This document shows, one piece after another, positions 9,064 to 17,579 of a DNA stretch of 51,258 nucleotides. Numbering within the stretch: the first letter of the stretch is position 1; every line of letters begins with the position of its first letter. This DNA is from a bacterium ADurb.Bin157 (GTDB taxonomy: Bacteria; Muiribacteriota; Ozemobacteria; Ozemobacterales; Ozemobacteraceae): contig MWDD01000017.1 of NCBI GenBank assembly GCA_002070375.1, forward strand, positions 1 through 51,258, written 5' to 3'. The notes under the pieces were generated by a model. It saw nothing but the letters and a program-made list of their open reading frames with translations, did no database searches and was not told where the DNA came from. The position numbers and the translations under genes were made by a program.

Positions 9064-10872
9064 CTACATTGAACTAAACTTCCGGATCAAATCTTCAGCA
9101 TCACTTGTCTGCGATAAGGCCTCTTGCTTTGTAATTTTTCCGAGTTTTACCAGTTTAACCAAAGTATCGTTAAACAAACGATTTCCTTTCCCATGCCCGG
9201 TTATAATAGCTGTTTCGAGCATATGAGTTTTACCCTCTCTTATTAAATTGCTCATAGCATAATCCATATTCATTATCTCATAAGCCGGAACCCGACCGCC
9301 GCCAACCTTTCGGCACAACCGCTGACAACACACTCCGATCAGATTATCACACAAAGACTTTCTAATTTGCTGCTGAGAATCAGAAGGAAATTGCTCTATA
9401 ATTCTGTTTACCGTATTAATTGCTGTCGAAGTGTGTAGTGTAGCCAGAACCAGATGACCTGTATTAGCTGTTTCTAATGCCATCGAGACCGTTTCTAAGT
9501 CTCGCATTTCTCCAACGAGCACCACATCCGGGTCTTCTCTTAAAGCAGCTTTCAAAGCTCTGGAGAACGAAGAGGTATGTACACTGACCTCCCGCTGATT
9601 AACCAAAGAACTATTACTTACATGAACATATTCTATAGGATCTTCAATTGTAAGAATATGACAATTTTTAAGCCTATTAATATGATCAATCATAGCCGCT
9701 AAAGTAGTGCTTTTTCCACTTCCTGTCGGCCCGGTAACTAATATCAGGCCTTTCGGATGCTCTGCCCAAACCCTCAATATATCAGGCATACCCAACTCTT
9801 CAAGACTCATTATATTATTTGGAATATGCCTAAAAACGGCACTGACACCATTGCTGTCACGCAACAAATTAATTCTGAATCTTGAGCGATCATCTGTCGA
9901 AAATGCAAAATCCGCATCACCGGTTTCATTAAACTGTGCAGAAATGGCGGGACTTATCATATGCTCAAGCAAATGAAGAACTTCATCGGTCTTGATTTTG
10001 CCAAACCCGGAAATTTCTCTCATTAAACCGTCTATGCGCCATCTTGGAATTTGTTGTGCAGAAATATGAAGATCAGACCCACCCTCTTCGACCAGTCTTT
10101 TTAGCAATTCCTCTATTGAAGAACTCTTCCTTTTATCTGATTCTACGTTATCATTTACTGCCAGCTCTCCGCCATAGCACTTTAATATCTGATTGAAATA
10201 ATCTAATTCAATTCGCGCAGGATTTAATATTACCCCGGGAATAAAACGTCTTACAGAATCGAGAAGAGCTTTATCAAAAACATCGCAATAACCTATGGTT
10301 ACATTATTCTTATTCTTTTTTAAAGGTACAACACGATGACGCTGAATAAAACTGACAGGCAAAAGACGTAAAGTCTCAGGTTCAGGAAGCTGCGTTATTG
10401 AACAATAATCCGATAAAACAGGCATTTTAGATGATCTTTTGAGTCTGTGCGCCAAAAGCTGCATCATAGAAAAGCAAGCTTCGGGAATAGCTGATATTAT
10501 TTTTTTAAAAACCTCTTTTGATAATTTTAAAACTTGAGTTTTTCCTAATGAAACACAAGAAGCAGTGCGATTTTCATTAAGAACCAAAGCCATTTCACCA
10601 ATCATTTGTGACTCTTCTAAACGCGATATCTCAAAATGTTCCTCGCCCTCACCTATCAGAACTGAAACAATTCCTTCTATTATCACTAACAAAGAATCCC
10701 CGGATTCTCCCAATCTTACTAAATATTCTCCATCTTCATATTCTTCAAAAACGGCAACTTTACTTACAATATTTTCTCGCTGAGTAATAGTTAGTGTTTT
10801 AAAAAATTCGTTAGCAGAAATAGCATTTAAAGCCTTATCAATAAAATCTTTGTTTTTTTCAATTATTCGCAC
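9064..10872 (-). CDS. Cyclic-nucleotide-binding domain fused to a PilT-type ATPase
   Basis: A 602-residue protein starting at GTG (10872), with GGAG six bases before it. Residues about 10-145 form a CRP-type cyclic nucleotide-binding fold (GESGDSLLVIIEGIVSVLIG, then MIGEMALVLNENRTASC). Residues about 160-240 resemble the second half of the GspE/MshE N-terminal domain. From about 258 the protein is a secretion ATPase most like PilT: Walker A GPTGSGKSTT (near 380), Asp box ILTIEDPIEYVH, Walker B DPDVVLVGEMRD (near 450), His box LATLHTSTAINTVNRII (near 475). PilT proteins power pilus retraction. The regulatory N-terminus suggests direct control by cAMP, cGMP or a related nucleotide. It lies 28 bases downstream of the MATE gene. 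Confidence 0.8.
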   Translation of the reverse strand: MRIIEKNKDFIDKALNAISANEFFKTLTITQRENIVSKVAVFEEYEDGEYLVRLGESGDSLLVIIEGIVSVLIGEGEEHFEISRLEESQMIGEMALVLNENRTASCVSLGKTQVLKLSKEVFKKIISAIPEACFSMMQLLAHRLKRSSKMPVLSDYCSITQLPEPETLRLLPVSFIQRHRVVPLKKNKNNVTIGYCDVFDKALLDSVRRFIPGVILNPARIELDYFNQILKCYGGELAVNDNVESDKRKSSSIEELLKRLVEEGGSDLHISAQQIPRWRIDGLMREISGFGKIKTDEVLHLLEHMISPAISAQFNETGDADFAFSTDDRSRFRINLLRDSNGVSAVFRHIPNNIMSLEELGMPDILRVWAEHPKGLILVTGPTGSGKSTTLAAMIDHINRLKNCHILTIEDPIEYVHVSNSSLVNQREVSVHTSSFSRALKAALREDPDVVLVGEMRDLETVSMALETANTGHLVLATLHTSTAINTVNRIIEQFPSDSQQQIRKSLCDNLIGVCCQRLCRKVGGGRVPAYEIMNMDYAMSNLIREGKTHMLETAIITGHGKGNRLFNDTLVKLVKLGKITKQEALSQTSDAEDLIRKFSSM

Positions 10873-10900
10873 ATATCACTCCAATCTCATCTGAATATAA

Positions 10901-12247
10901 TCATTTCATCTCTTTTAAAACACTCAAACATAAAGGAATAGCCAAACAAAAAGAGAGAACATCCGCTAAGGGTTGAGAGACCTGAATTCCGGAAATACCA
11001 TAAAAGCGCCCCATAATAAACAATAACGGCAAATAAAACAATCCCTGACGAGCGATAGCCAAAACACTGGCCCGAAATGATTGCCCAATAGTTTGTAGCA
11101 TCATATTGCAAAATGTGGACCACCCTAATAAAGGAAACGCCATACATTGATATCTTAAAGCCGATGCACCGACACTTACCACTTCTGCGTCACCCCTTCT
11201 GAAGAATCCAATTATTTCAGGAGCGTATGTATAACCTAATAAACCAATAACAGACATTACTACGGTCGAGAACTTTACACAAAACCAAAAGGCCTTTTTA
11301 ACTCTGGCATACAGCTTTGCACCATAATTAAAACCGCATACCGGCTGGAACCCCTGACCAAAACCGATCAAAATTGAAAATGACAGATTTGCGCTTCTGC
11401 TTGCGATAGACATTGCTGCAATAGCCGCATCACCATAAATACCGGCGCTGTGATTCAGCGCAAGAATAGAAATACTGCCTAAGGCCTGCCTGCAAAGAGA
11501 AGGAAAACCTCCACGAAATATTTCTGTGAAATATTTAATTCGAGGTCGAAAATTGTCTATGTGAATACGTATATTACCATCTTGGGAGCTTGCAATAAAC
11601 AAAATTGAAAAACTAAATAGTTGGCTGATCATAGTGGCTAAACCGGCTCCGGCAACCCCCATATCAAACCAGAATATTAAAATCGGATCTAAAATAAAAT
11701 TTAAAATTGCACCGGAAATCATGCCTATCATACCGTAAAAAGCACTGCCTTGTAACCTGAGCTGATTGTTCATAGTTAGAGAAGAGCTCATAAAAGGCAT
11801 GGCAAGAAGAATAAAACGCATATAATCCTTGGCGTAAGGCAAAATTGTATCGGTTGCACCAAGTATAATTGCTAACGGCTCTAAGTTCCACAGACCGATA
11901 AAACTGAACAGTAATCCAAATAAAAATGATAAAAATACACCGGTAGCCGCCATATATTCAGCTTCTTCTATCTTCTTCTCGCCCAACTTTCTTGAAATGT
12001 AAGAACCGGAACCATGTCCAAAAAAAAATCCCGTTGCCTGAATGACGCCCATCAGAGAAAACACGATAGCAACTCCTGCAGTAGCACTGGTTCCTATTTT
12101 ACCGACAAAATACGTGTCGGCCATATTATAAATGGCTGAAATCATCATTATGGCCATAGTTGGAAGAGCCATTTTACACACAAGCAATTCAACCGAACCA
12201 TTAGTCATGGCTATATATTTTTGTTCTTGGACACTGCTTCTAGTCAT
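10901..12247 (-). CDS. MATE family multidrug/toxin transporter
   Basis: A 448-residue inner-membrane protein with about 12 predicted helices in two similar halves, as in the MATE family of Na+- or H+-driven exporters. The N-terminal pattern TNGSVELLVCKMALPTMAIMM (around residue 15) and the helix-breaking Pro/Gly residues around MADTYFVGKIG (about 47) are typical. Substrate is unknown. No Shine-Dalgarno precedes the ATG. A perfect TATAAT lies 7 bases upstream (12255-12260), so the transcript may start at or next to the start codon. It is likely co-transcribed with the PilT-like gene 28 bases downstream. Confidence 0.85.
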   Translation of the reverse strand: MTRSSVQEQKYIAMTNGSVELLVCKMALPTMAIMMISAIYNMADTYFVGKIGTSATAGVAIVFSLMGVIQATGFFFGHGSGSYISRKLGEKKIEEAEYMAATGVFLSFLFGLLFSFIGLWNLEPLAIILGATDTILPYAKDYMRFILLAMPFMSSSLTMNNQLRLQGSAFYGMIGMISGAILNFILDPILIFWFDMGVAGAGLATMISQLFSFSILFIASSQDGNIRIHIDNFRPRIKYFTEIFRGGFPSLCRQALGSISILALNHSAGIYGDAAIAAMSIASRSANLSFSILIGFGQGFQPVCGFNYGAKLYARVKKAFWFCVKFSTVVMSVIGLLGYTYAPEIIGFFRRGDAEVVSVGASALRYQCMAFPLLGWSTFCNMMLQTIGQSFRASVLAIARQGLFYLPLLFIMGRFYGISGIQVSQPLADVLSFCLAIPLCLSVLKEMK

Positions 12248-12254
12248 ATCAGAA

Positions 12255-12260
12255 ATTATA
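12255..12260 (-). promoter_or_regulatory. -10 box candidate for the MATE gene
   Basis: TATAAT on the minus strand ends 7 bases before the ATG at 12247. The matching -35 is weak (TTAAGT, 16 bases further up). If used, it would give a leaderless or nearly leaderless mRNA. Confidence 0.4.
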
Positions 12261-12289
12261 GCACAAAGAAACTATCACTTAATATCAAG

Positions 12290-12318
12290 TTGCAAATTTT
12301 TGCTAACAATTGTAAAAT
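12290..12318 (+). promoter_or_regulatory. Promoter candidate for the 12325 gene
   Basis: TTGCAA (12290-12295), a 17-base spacer and TAAAAT (12313-12318). The ATG is at 12325, only 6 bases after the -10 box, and no ribosome-binding site fits between them. It is divergent from the MATE -10 box within 77 bases. Confidence 0.55.
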
Positions 12319-12324
12319 TCCTTT

Positions 12325-12696
12325 ATGAAAAGAAAACTATACCTATCTATCGCTGCGCTTTTTTTTATCGCTGTTTTGGTATTTTTTATACCCTGTTCCG
12401 GTGGGCAGGCGTATGCAATTACCGGTGAAAAAGTTCTCGAATTAATTATAACAACTGACAAAGGCGACGGTTATACCTATTATGCCGAATTATCAGACAG
12501 AGATTTCAGAAAACTTAAAAACGATTTGATGAACGAAATAAAACCGTATCTGATAGATGCCCGAAAAGAGTGCGCAAGAGAAATGGGGTACAGAGAAGAA
12601 ATCTACGGAGAAGAAAATTACAAAATGGTTATAATAACCAAATATTCAATAGTCATAAGAGATCAATCAAACGGCAGAACGATTTTATCTCGTTAG
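12325..12696 (+). CDS. Small membrane-anchored or secreted protein of unknown function
   Basis: A 123-residue protein with a basic N-terminus and one hydrophobic segment (about residues 5-24). The remainder, from about residue 32, is charged with alternating Lys, Glu and Tyr. It could be a signal peptide with cleavage near QAYA (about 31). I recognise no family. It starts without a Shine-Dalgarno right behind a promoter, so it may be translated from a leaderless message. The M16-like gene follows after 25 bases and is probably in the same transcript. Confidence 0.55.
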   Translation: MKRKLYLSIAALFFIAVLVFFIPCSGGQAYAITGEKVLELIITTDKGDGYTYYAELSDRDFRKLKNDLMNEIKPYLIDARKECAREMGYREEIYGEENYKMVIITKYSIVIRDQSNGRTILSR

Positions 12697-12721
12697 TTGT
12701 CAACAAAACTCCGGAGGACCG

Positions 12722-15298
12722 ATGAAAAATACTACGAATGTTTTACATACTCTTTTTATAGCATTTTTATTTAGCTTTGTAGCGCATTACGCAGAAGCAT
12801 TAGTAAAATATCCCCCTGAATACGCAGTTTTGCCAAACGGAATGAAAGTTATTGCTATTGAAGACAACAGTCTTCCAATTATATCTGCCGGCCTTTTTTT
12901 TGATGCCGGAGAATTTTATGAATCATGCGGCAATAACGGAATGGCAAGAATATACAAGCAATTGTTGTTGCTCTCAGAATTCAAAGACGAAACTCGTTTT
13001 GAATTTAATGAAAAACTTGAAAAATTTGGTATCACAAAAGATTTTAGTGGCGGACAAGATATAATTTACCTTGGATGCACAGGAACCGCACTTGAAATAG
13101 AGAAAGTGTTGGACGGAATATACTCCTTAGGTTTCAGCCTTAACCCTACAAACGAAAACTTCGAAACTGCCAAAGAACACGTAACAAGATTCTCAAAATC
13201 ACAAAAAAGATATCCCCGCGCAACCTGCCTTCTTGAACAAAAAACCTGGCAAAGACTCTTTAAGTCAAGAGAACTGGAATATAATTGCCCGATTGACGAC
13301 GCGCTGCTTAACGAACTCAAAGCCGAACATATATCAAATTTTTCAAATAAAATAATACAGCCAAATAAAGCTGTATTAGTAGTAACGGGGAACTTAAAAA
13401 CAGATAAAATTTTTGAAGCGGTAAATAAAAAGTTTTCGAAACTAAAAATACAAACTGATGGTTCAAAAAAAGCACACTCAAAAGCCACAGATTTTTGCAA
13501 GATCGATTCAAACACAGAAATAGTTGAATACGCGGACATAAGAGAAACCGAAGTAATCATTGGATTCGAAGCGCCCGCATTTACTGACCCTAAAATGCCC
13601 GCCGCCTACATACTGCAAACTGCATTAAATGATTACCACAAATCACCACTCAAAACATTGCTTAAAAATGAGTTTCCTGAAGCAAAAAATATTTTCGCCC
13701 GATATTTACCCGGTAAAAACAGAGGCCTGTTTACCCTAGGATTCACATACTCAAAAGAACATGAGGACAGAGCAATTTATTCTGTCATATCTAAAATGAA
13801 TACACTTAAAAGCCAAATTCCATCAGAAAAAGATCTAAAAAACATTATCGAATTAGCCGGAATTAAAAACTTAGAACGTTTTGAATCAAGAATTGACAGA
13901 GTATTCTATACCGGCCTTGCCGAAATCCTAGGAGATTTCAGAGCATTGGAAAGACTGGATTCAGACTTAATTGCTGTTGACACACAAAGCCTCAAAAAGA
14001 CATACGAAGAGATTTTTGTCGGTAAAAAATACGCTATAAGCGTAATGAAACCCCTAAAATATAAAAAGCAACAAGAAACAAACATTTTTTCAAAAACCCT
14101 TGAAAACGGGGCAAAAATACTTATAAACAATTATCCCGGAAGTGAACTTGCCGGTTTAACCATACTGATAGACACTCAAACCGGCGAAAAAAATATTATT
14201 TATCCTCTGCTGGCAGCCATGATCGCCTCTTATATAAACGACGAAAATCTGAACGATCTCGAAGAATCAGGACTAATTGGCGCTAGAATTGAAGCAAACG
14301 CCCTATCAGACTGCCTTATAATACGAGGAAAAATTAGAAATAACAAACTTATTGAACTGGTTCGATATATCAAAAATCTTCTGACAGACACAAAATTTTA
14401 TAGCAAAAAAAACTTTGAAAATGCACAAAATATTGTAATTGAAGGTATTAACCAACATACCGAATCGCCGATTAAATTACTTGAAAAAAACATCAGAAGT
14501 GCCCTCATTGGAGCAAAAACTCATGAGATATCAGAAAACGAAATTCGTAAAATGCAATACAATGAAACTATGGCACATTACAAAAAATGGGCGTATTCAT
14601 CAAGCCCGAATATAGTTGCAGTAGGCAGTTTCAACCCTGAATCAACAATGAATGAACTGTCTCAAATTTTTGCTTCGCTACCTAAAACTGAAAACGTCAA
14701 AGAAACCATAAAACCTAGCGAGAGTATTTTACTTAAAAAATCAGAAAAACATATAATCAAAATAGACAATTCACCTGATACATCATATATAGCAGTAGCC
14801 TTTAGAATGAAGCCCGTTATAGACAAACTTGAAATTAAAGACTTTGTTGCAAACTCAGTCTTGGCACATGTGCTTTATGGAAGCGACAATGCAATAATTA
14901 AACAAGAACTGAAAAAAATTGGCGCATTTCAAGAAGTCACCGGAAACATTGCAACAAACAAAACTTCATCCATAATGTCTATATATGCCGCTGTCCCGGC
15001 AAATTTAGAAAATGAAGCAATAAAAACTATTGAAAATATCATTTCCGGGATTCCTAACATTAAAGTGTCTCAAGACAACATAATTGCAACTAAAATGAAG
15101 GTTATCTCCGAATTCGTGAGTTCTGTCGAAAAACCTGAATCAAGATCTGCAGTAATGGCTTTTCTCCTCTGGAACGGCTTAAAAGATGATCTTCTTGATA
15201 AATTACTGTCACTCTACTCAGAAATAACTCCGGATGATGTGTATAATGCAGCTAAATTATACTACAATAACTATTACATGCTAATCGGAAAGCCTTAA
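12722..15298 (+). CDS. M16-family (insulinase/pitrilysin) homologue lacking the zinc motif
   Basis: An 858-residue secreted protein with a signal peptide (about residues 1-26), led by GGAGG at 12713-12717. Two M16-type halves of about 410 residues each are visible; the first opens with VLPNGMKVIAIEDNSLPII (about 37) and the second with LENGAKILINNYPGSELAG (about 460). In active members the stretch after NGLA reads HxxEH and holds the zinc. Here the matching stretch is NGMARIYKQLLLL, so the two His and the Glu are replaced by Arg, Gln and Lys. The second half has no HxxEH either. It is probably an inactive periplasmic binding or partner subunit. Its stop overlaps that of anmK on the other strand. 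Confidence 0.75.
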   Translation: MKNTTNVLHTLFIAFLFSFVAHYAEALVKYPPEYAVLPNGMKVIAIEDNSLPIISAGLFFDAGEFYESCGNNGMARIYKQLLLLSEFKDETRFEFNEKLEKFGITKDFSGGQDIIYLGCTGTALEIEKVLDGIYSLGFSLNPTNENFETAKEHVTRFSKSQKRYPRATCLLEQKTWQRLFKSRELEYNCPIDDALLNELKAEHISNFSNKIIQPNKAVLVVTGNLKTDKIFEAVNKKFSKLKIQTDGSKKAHSKATDFCKIDSNTEIVEYADIRETEVIIGFEAPAFTDPKMPAAYILQTALNDYHKSPLKTLLKNEFPEAKNIFARYLPGKNRGLFTLGFTYSKEHEDRAIYSVISKMNTLKSQIPSEKDLKNIIELAGIKNLERFESRIDRVFYTGLAEILGDFRALERLDSDLIAVDTQSLKKTYEEIFVGKKYAISVMKPLKYKKQQETNIFSKTLENGAKILINNYPGSELAGLTILIDTQTGEKNIIYPLLAAMIASYINDENLNDLEESGLIGARIEANALSDCLIIRGKIRNNKLIELVRYIKNLLTDTKFYSKKNFENAQNIVIEGINQHTESPIKLLEKNIRSALIGAKTHEISENEIRKMQYNETMAHYKKWAYSSSPNIVAVGSFNPESTMNELSQIFASLPKTENVKETIKPSESILLKKSEKHIIKIDNSPDTSYIAVAFRMKPVIDKLEIKDFVANSVLAHVLYGSDNAIIKQELKKIGAFQEVTGNIATNKTSSIMSIYAAVPANLENEAIKTIENIISGIPNIKVSQDNIIATKMKVISEFVSSVEKPESRSAVMAFLLWNGLKDDLLDKLLSLYSEITPDDVYNAAKLYYNNYYMLIGKP

Positions 15299-16419
15299 CA
15301 GACTGAAACTAAACTACCTAAGACAACCTCTTTGCTTGCACCGGTAGCCGTAGGTAAGTTTCCGGGTTCTCTATTTAAAAATGCATGTCCTAAAATGGAA
15401 AACGCCATCGCTTCTCTTGCCATAACCGGGATTCCATATTCTGTCGATGTTTTTACGGCAACGTTGCTAAGCAGGCATTTTTTCCGCAACCGCTCTGACA
15501 ATTCGACATTTAATGCCCCCCCGCCGGCGACGACAAGCTCATCTGTGTTATAAATATATGGTTTTATAGCGCGAAAAATGCTTTCAACAGTGAGATCTGT
15601 TAAAGTCGACATGCAATCTGAAAAAGATATATTTTGTAGCCGATCTTTAATACGCTCAATACAAAAATACTCTCTTCCGGTAGATTTTGGAGGATCTTGC
15701 TCAAAATATGGGTCTGCTAAAAAGAACTTAAGAACATCATCTATTGTTTTTCCCTGTGATGCAATTTTGCCCGACTCATCAAACCGGCCTAATTTATTTA
15801 ATTGCATGTAATCATCCATTAATCCGTTACCGGGGCCGGTATCAAAAGCACATTTCACAGTGCTCCCGTTTGGCAAACCTTGCAAAATTGTTACATTTGC
15901 TATGCCGCCAATATTTAAAATTATTCTGTATTTTTTATTTTCAATATTCTTGCCAAACATCTTTAAGTCGGCAAAAGGAACCAACGGAGCACCCTGCCCC
16001 CCAACCGCCATATCTGCTTGCCTAAAATTGTAAATTACAGGTAGTTTTGTCAGATGCGAAAGCAAAAAACCATCTAATAGCTGCAAAGTTCCCGAAAGCT
16101 CTAATTCATCCCATATTGCAATATTAGGATGATGAAAAACAGTCTGTCCATGTGCTGCGAGATAATCAGGCAAAGCTTTTTCATTTTCAAAAAAAGAAAT
16201 ACAAGCCTCAGTGTAAAGTCTGCTGATATAGGCGTGTCCAAGAGTTATAGTCTCAGCAGTCGCCGACTTTATCAATCTTTGTATTCTTGTAAACTGCCTT
16301 TCAGAAAACTTGTAAGATTTATGCCATAAAAACTTAAAGCAATCATTATCATAAAATTCAGCGGCAACGCCATCAATGCCGTCGCCGCTGGTTCCGCTCA
16401 TTAAACCGAGAATAATCAT
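15295..16419 (-). CDS. anmK: Anhydro-N-acetylmuramic acid kinase
   Basis: A 374-residue cytoplasmic kinase that opens 1,6-anhydro-MurNAc and phosphorylates it to MurNAc-6-phosphate in cell-wall recycling. The N-terminus [18 protein letters not shown] (about residues 4-21) is the family's ATP-binding signature. Other family blocks are [20 protein letters not shown] (about 130), [11 protein letters not shown] (about 165) and [14 protein letters not shown] (about 190). Length matches the usual 370. The ATG overlaps the recA stop as ATGA, so translation is probably coupled to recA, an unusual partner. Convergent with the M16-like gene. Confidence 0.92.
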   Translation of the reverse strand: MIILGLMSGTSGDGIDGVAAEFYDNDCFKFLWHKSYKFSERQFTRIQRLIKSATAETITLGHAYISRLYTEACISFFENEKALPDYLAAHGQTVFHHPNIAIWDELELSGTLQLLDGFLLSHLTKLPVIYNFRQADMAVGGQGAPLVPFADLKMFGKNIENKKYRIILNIGGIANVTILQGLPNGSTVKCAFDTGPGNGLMDDYMQLNKLGRFDESGKIASQGKTIDDVLKFFLADPYFEQDPPKSTGREYFCIERIKDRLQNISFSDCMSTLTDLTVESIFRAIKPYIYNTDELVVAGGGALNVELSERLRKKCLLSNVAVKTSTEYGIPVMAREAMAFSILGHAFLNREPGNLPTATGASKEVVLGSLVSVC

Positions 16420-17489
16420 TCTTTTTTAGATGATGCGTTCTTCTTTTTTTCTTCTGCCGGAGCCACAGGCTCGGGTATCATTCCCAATTTCACTTTAACT
16501 TTCGTTATAATTTCAGCGAATACATCAGGATTATCTCTCAAAAACTGCTTAGCATTTTCTCGCCCTTGTCCCATTCTGGTATCGCCGTAAGAGAACCAAG
16601 CACCGGATTTATTAATGATACCGTTAGTTTCTGCCAATTCTACAATTTCGCCCTCTGTCGATATACCTTCTCCGAACATCATATCAAATCTGGCTTTTCT
16701 GAATGGAGGCGCAACTTTATTCTTAACAACTTTCACTTCAGTTGTGTAACCAATAGCCTCTTCGCCTTCTTTTAACTGATCTTTTCTGCGGATATCAAGT
16801 CTGACAGAAGAGAAGAATTTTAAAGCCCTTCCGCCCGGAGTTGTTTCAGGATTACCGAACATAACACCGATTTTTTCTCTGATTTGGTTTATAAAAATAC
16901 AAACACATCTTGATTTGCTGACTACAGGAGTTAATTTTCTCATTGCCTGTGACATTAACCTTGCCTGCATACCAACCGTTGCATCACCCATATCACCGTC
17001 AATTTCGGCTTTACTTGTCAGTGCAGCAACAGAGTCAAGAACGATAATATCTACCGCATTGCTTCTTACAAGCATTTCGGTAATTTCAAGAGCTTCTTCT
17101 CCGCTGCTGGGCTGAGCAATAAGAAGATTCTCTGTGTCTACTCCGAGTTTTTTTGCATAACCGGGATCAAGAGCGTGTTCAACATCAACAAACGCAGCTT
17201 GCCCGCCCGCTTTTTGTGCTTGAGCAACACTATGCAACGCAATCGTAGTCTTACCCGAAGATTCCGGCCCGAATATTTCAATTATTCTGCCTCGGGGCAT
17301 GCCTCCAACGCCTAAAGCGTAATCAAGAGACAAAGATCCGGTAGGAATTGCTTCTACTTGTAGATGTCTTGATGTTCCAAGGCGCATTACAGCACCTTTT
17401 CCAAATTGTTTTTCAATTCCTGCTATTGCTGTTTCGAGAGACTTCATTCTGTCTTGCTGAGCTGAAGATACTGCTTTTGGATCTGCCAC
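16416..17489 (-). CDS. recA: Recombinase RecA
   Basis: A 357-residue DNA strand-exchange protein and SOS co-protease. Seen: Walker [10 protein letters not shown] (about 70), Walker B region [21 protein letters not shown] (about 145), DNA-binding loop [23 protein letters not shown] (about 205-227) and a Lys/Glu-rich tail. It starts at GTG with a full AGGAGG six bases before it (17496-17501). A promoter lies at 17518-17546. I saw no recognisable LexA box in the 90-base gap shared with the divergent SpoIIE gene. anmK follows with a 4-base overlap. Confidence 0.98.
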   Translation of the reverse strand: MADPKAVSSAQQDRMKSLETAIAGIEKQFGKGAVMRLGTSRHLQVEAIPTGSLSLDYALGVGGMPRGRIIEIFGPESSGKTTIALHSVAQAQKAGGQAAFVDVEHALDPGYAKKLGVDTENLLIAQPSSGEEALEITEMLVRSNAVDIIVLDSVAALTSKAEIDGDMGDATVGMQARLMSQAMRKLTPVVSKSRCVCIFINQIREKIGVMFGNPETTPGGRALKFFSSVRLDIRRKDQLKEGEEAIGYTTEVKVVKNKVAPPFRKARFDMMFGEGISTEGEIVELAETNGIINKSGAWFSYGDTRMGQGRENAKQFLRDNPDVFAEIITKVKVKLGMIPEPVAPAEEKKKNASSKKE

Positions 17490-17517
17490 GATTCGCCTCC
17501 TAGATTATTTACATCAC

Positions 17518-17546
17518 AAAATAGCATAAACCCGGAAACAAATCAA
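17518..17546 (-). promoter_or_regulatory. recA promoter candidate
   Basis: On the minus strand, -35 TTGATT (17541-17546), a 17-base spacer and -10 TATTTT (17518-17523). It nearly touches the divergent promoter at 17550-17579, so both polymerase sites share the same short region. Confidence 0.5.
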
Positions 17547-17549
17547 ACT

Positions 17550-17579
17550 TTGCTATAGTTTTTAATCTTGTAGTATAAT
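17550..17579 (+). promoter_or_regulatory. Promoter candidate for the first SpoIIE phosphatase
   Basis: TTGCTA (17550-17555), an 18-base spacer and a perfect TATAAT (17574-17579) that directly abuts the ATG at 17580. A transcript from here would begin inside the annotated reading frame, which argues for translation from the GTG at 17598. Confidence 0.5.

Noticed and set aside
17490..17579. LexA/SOS box upstream of recA
   Set aside because: I looked for the usual inverted-repeat patterns and found none I would trust in the 90-base gap.
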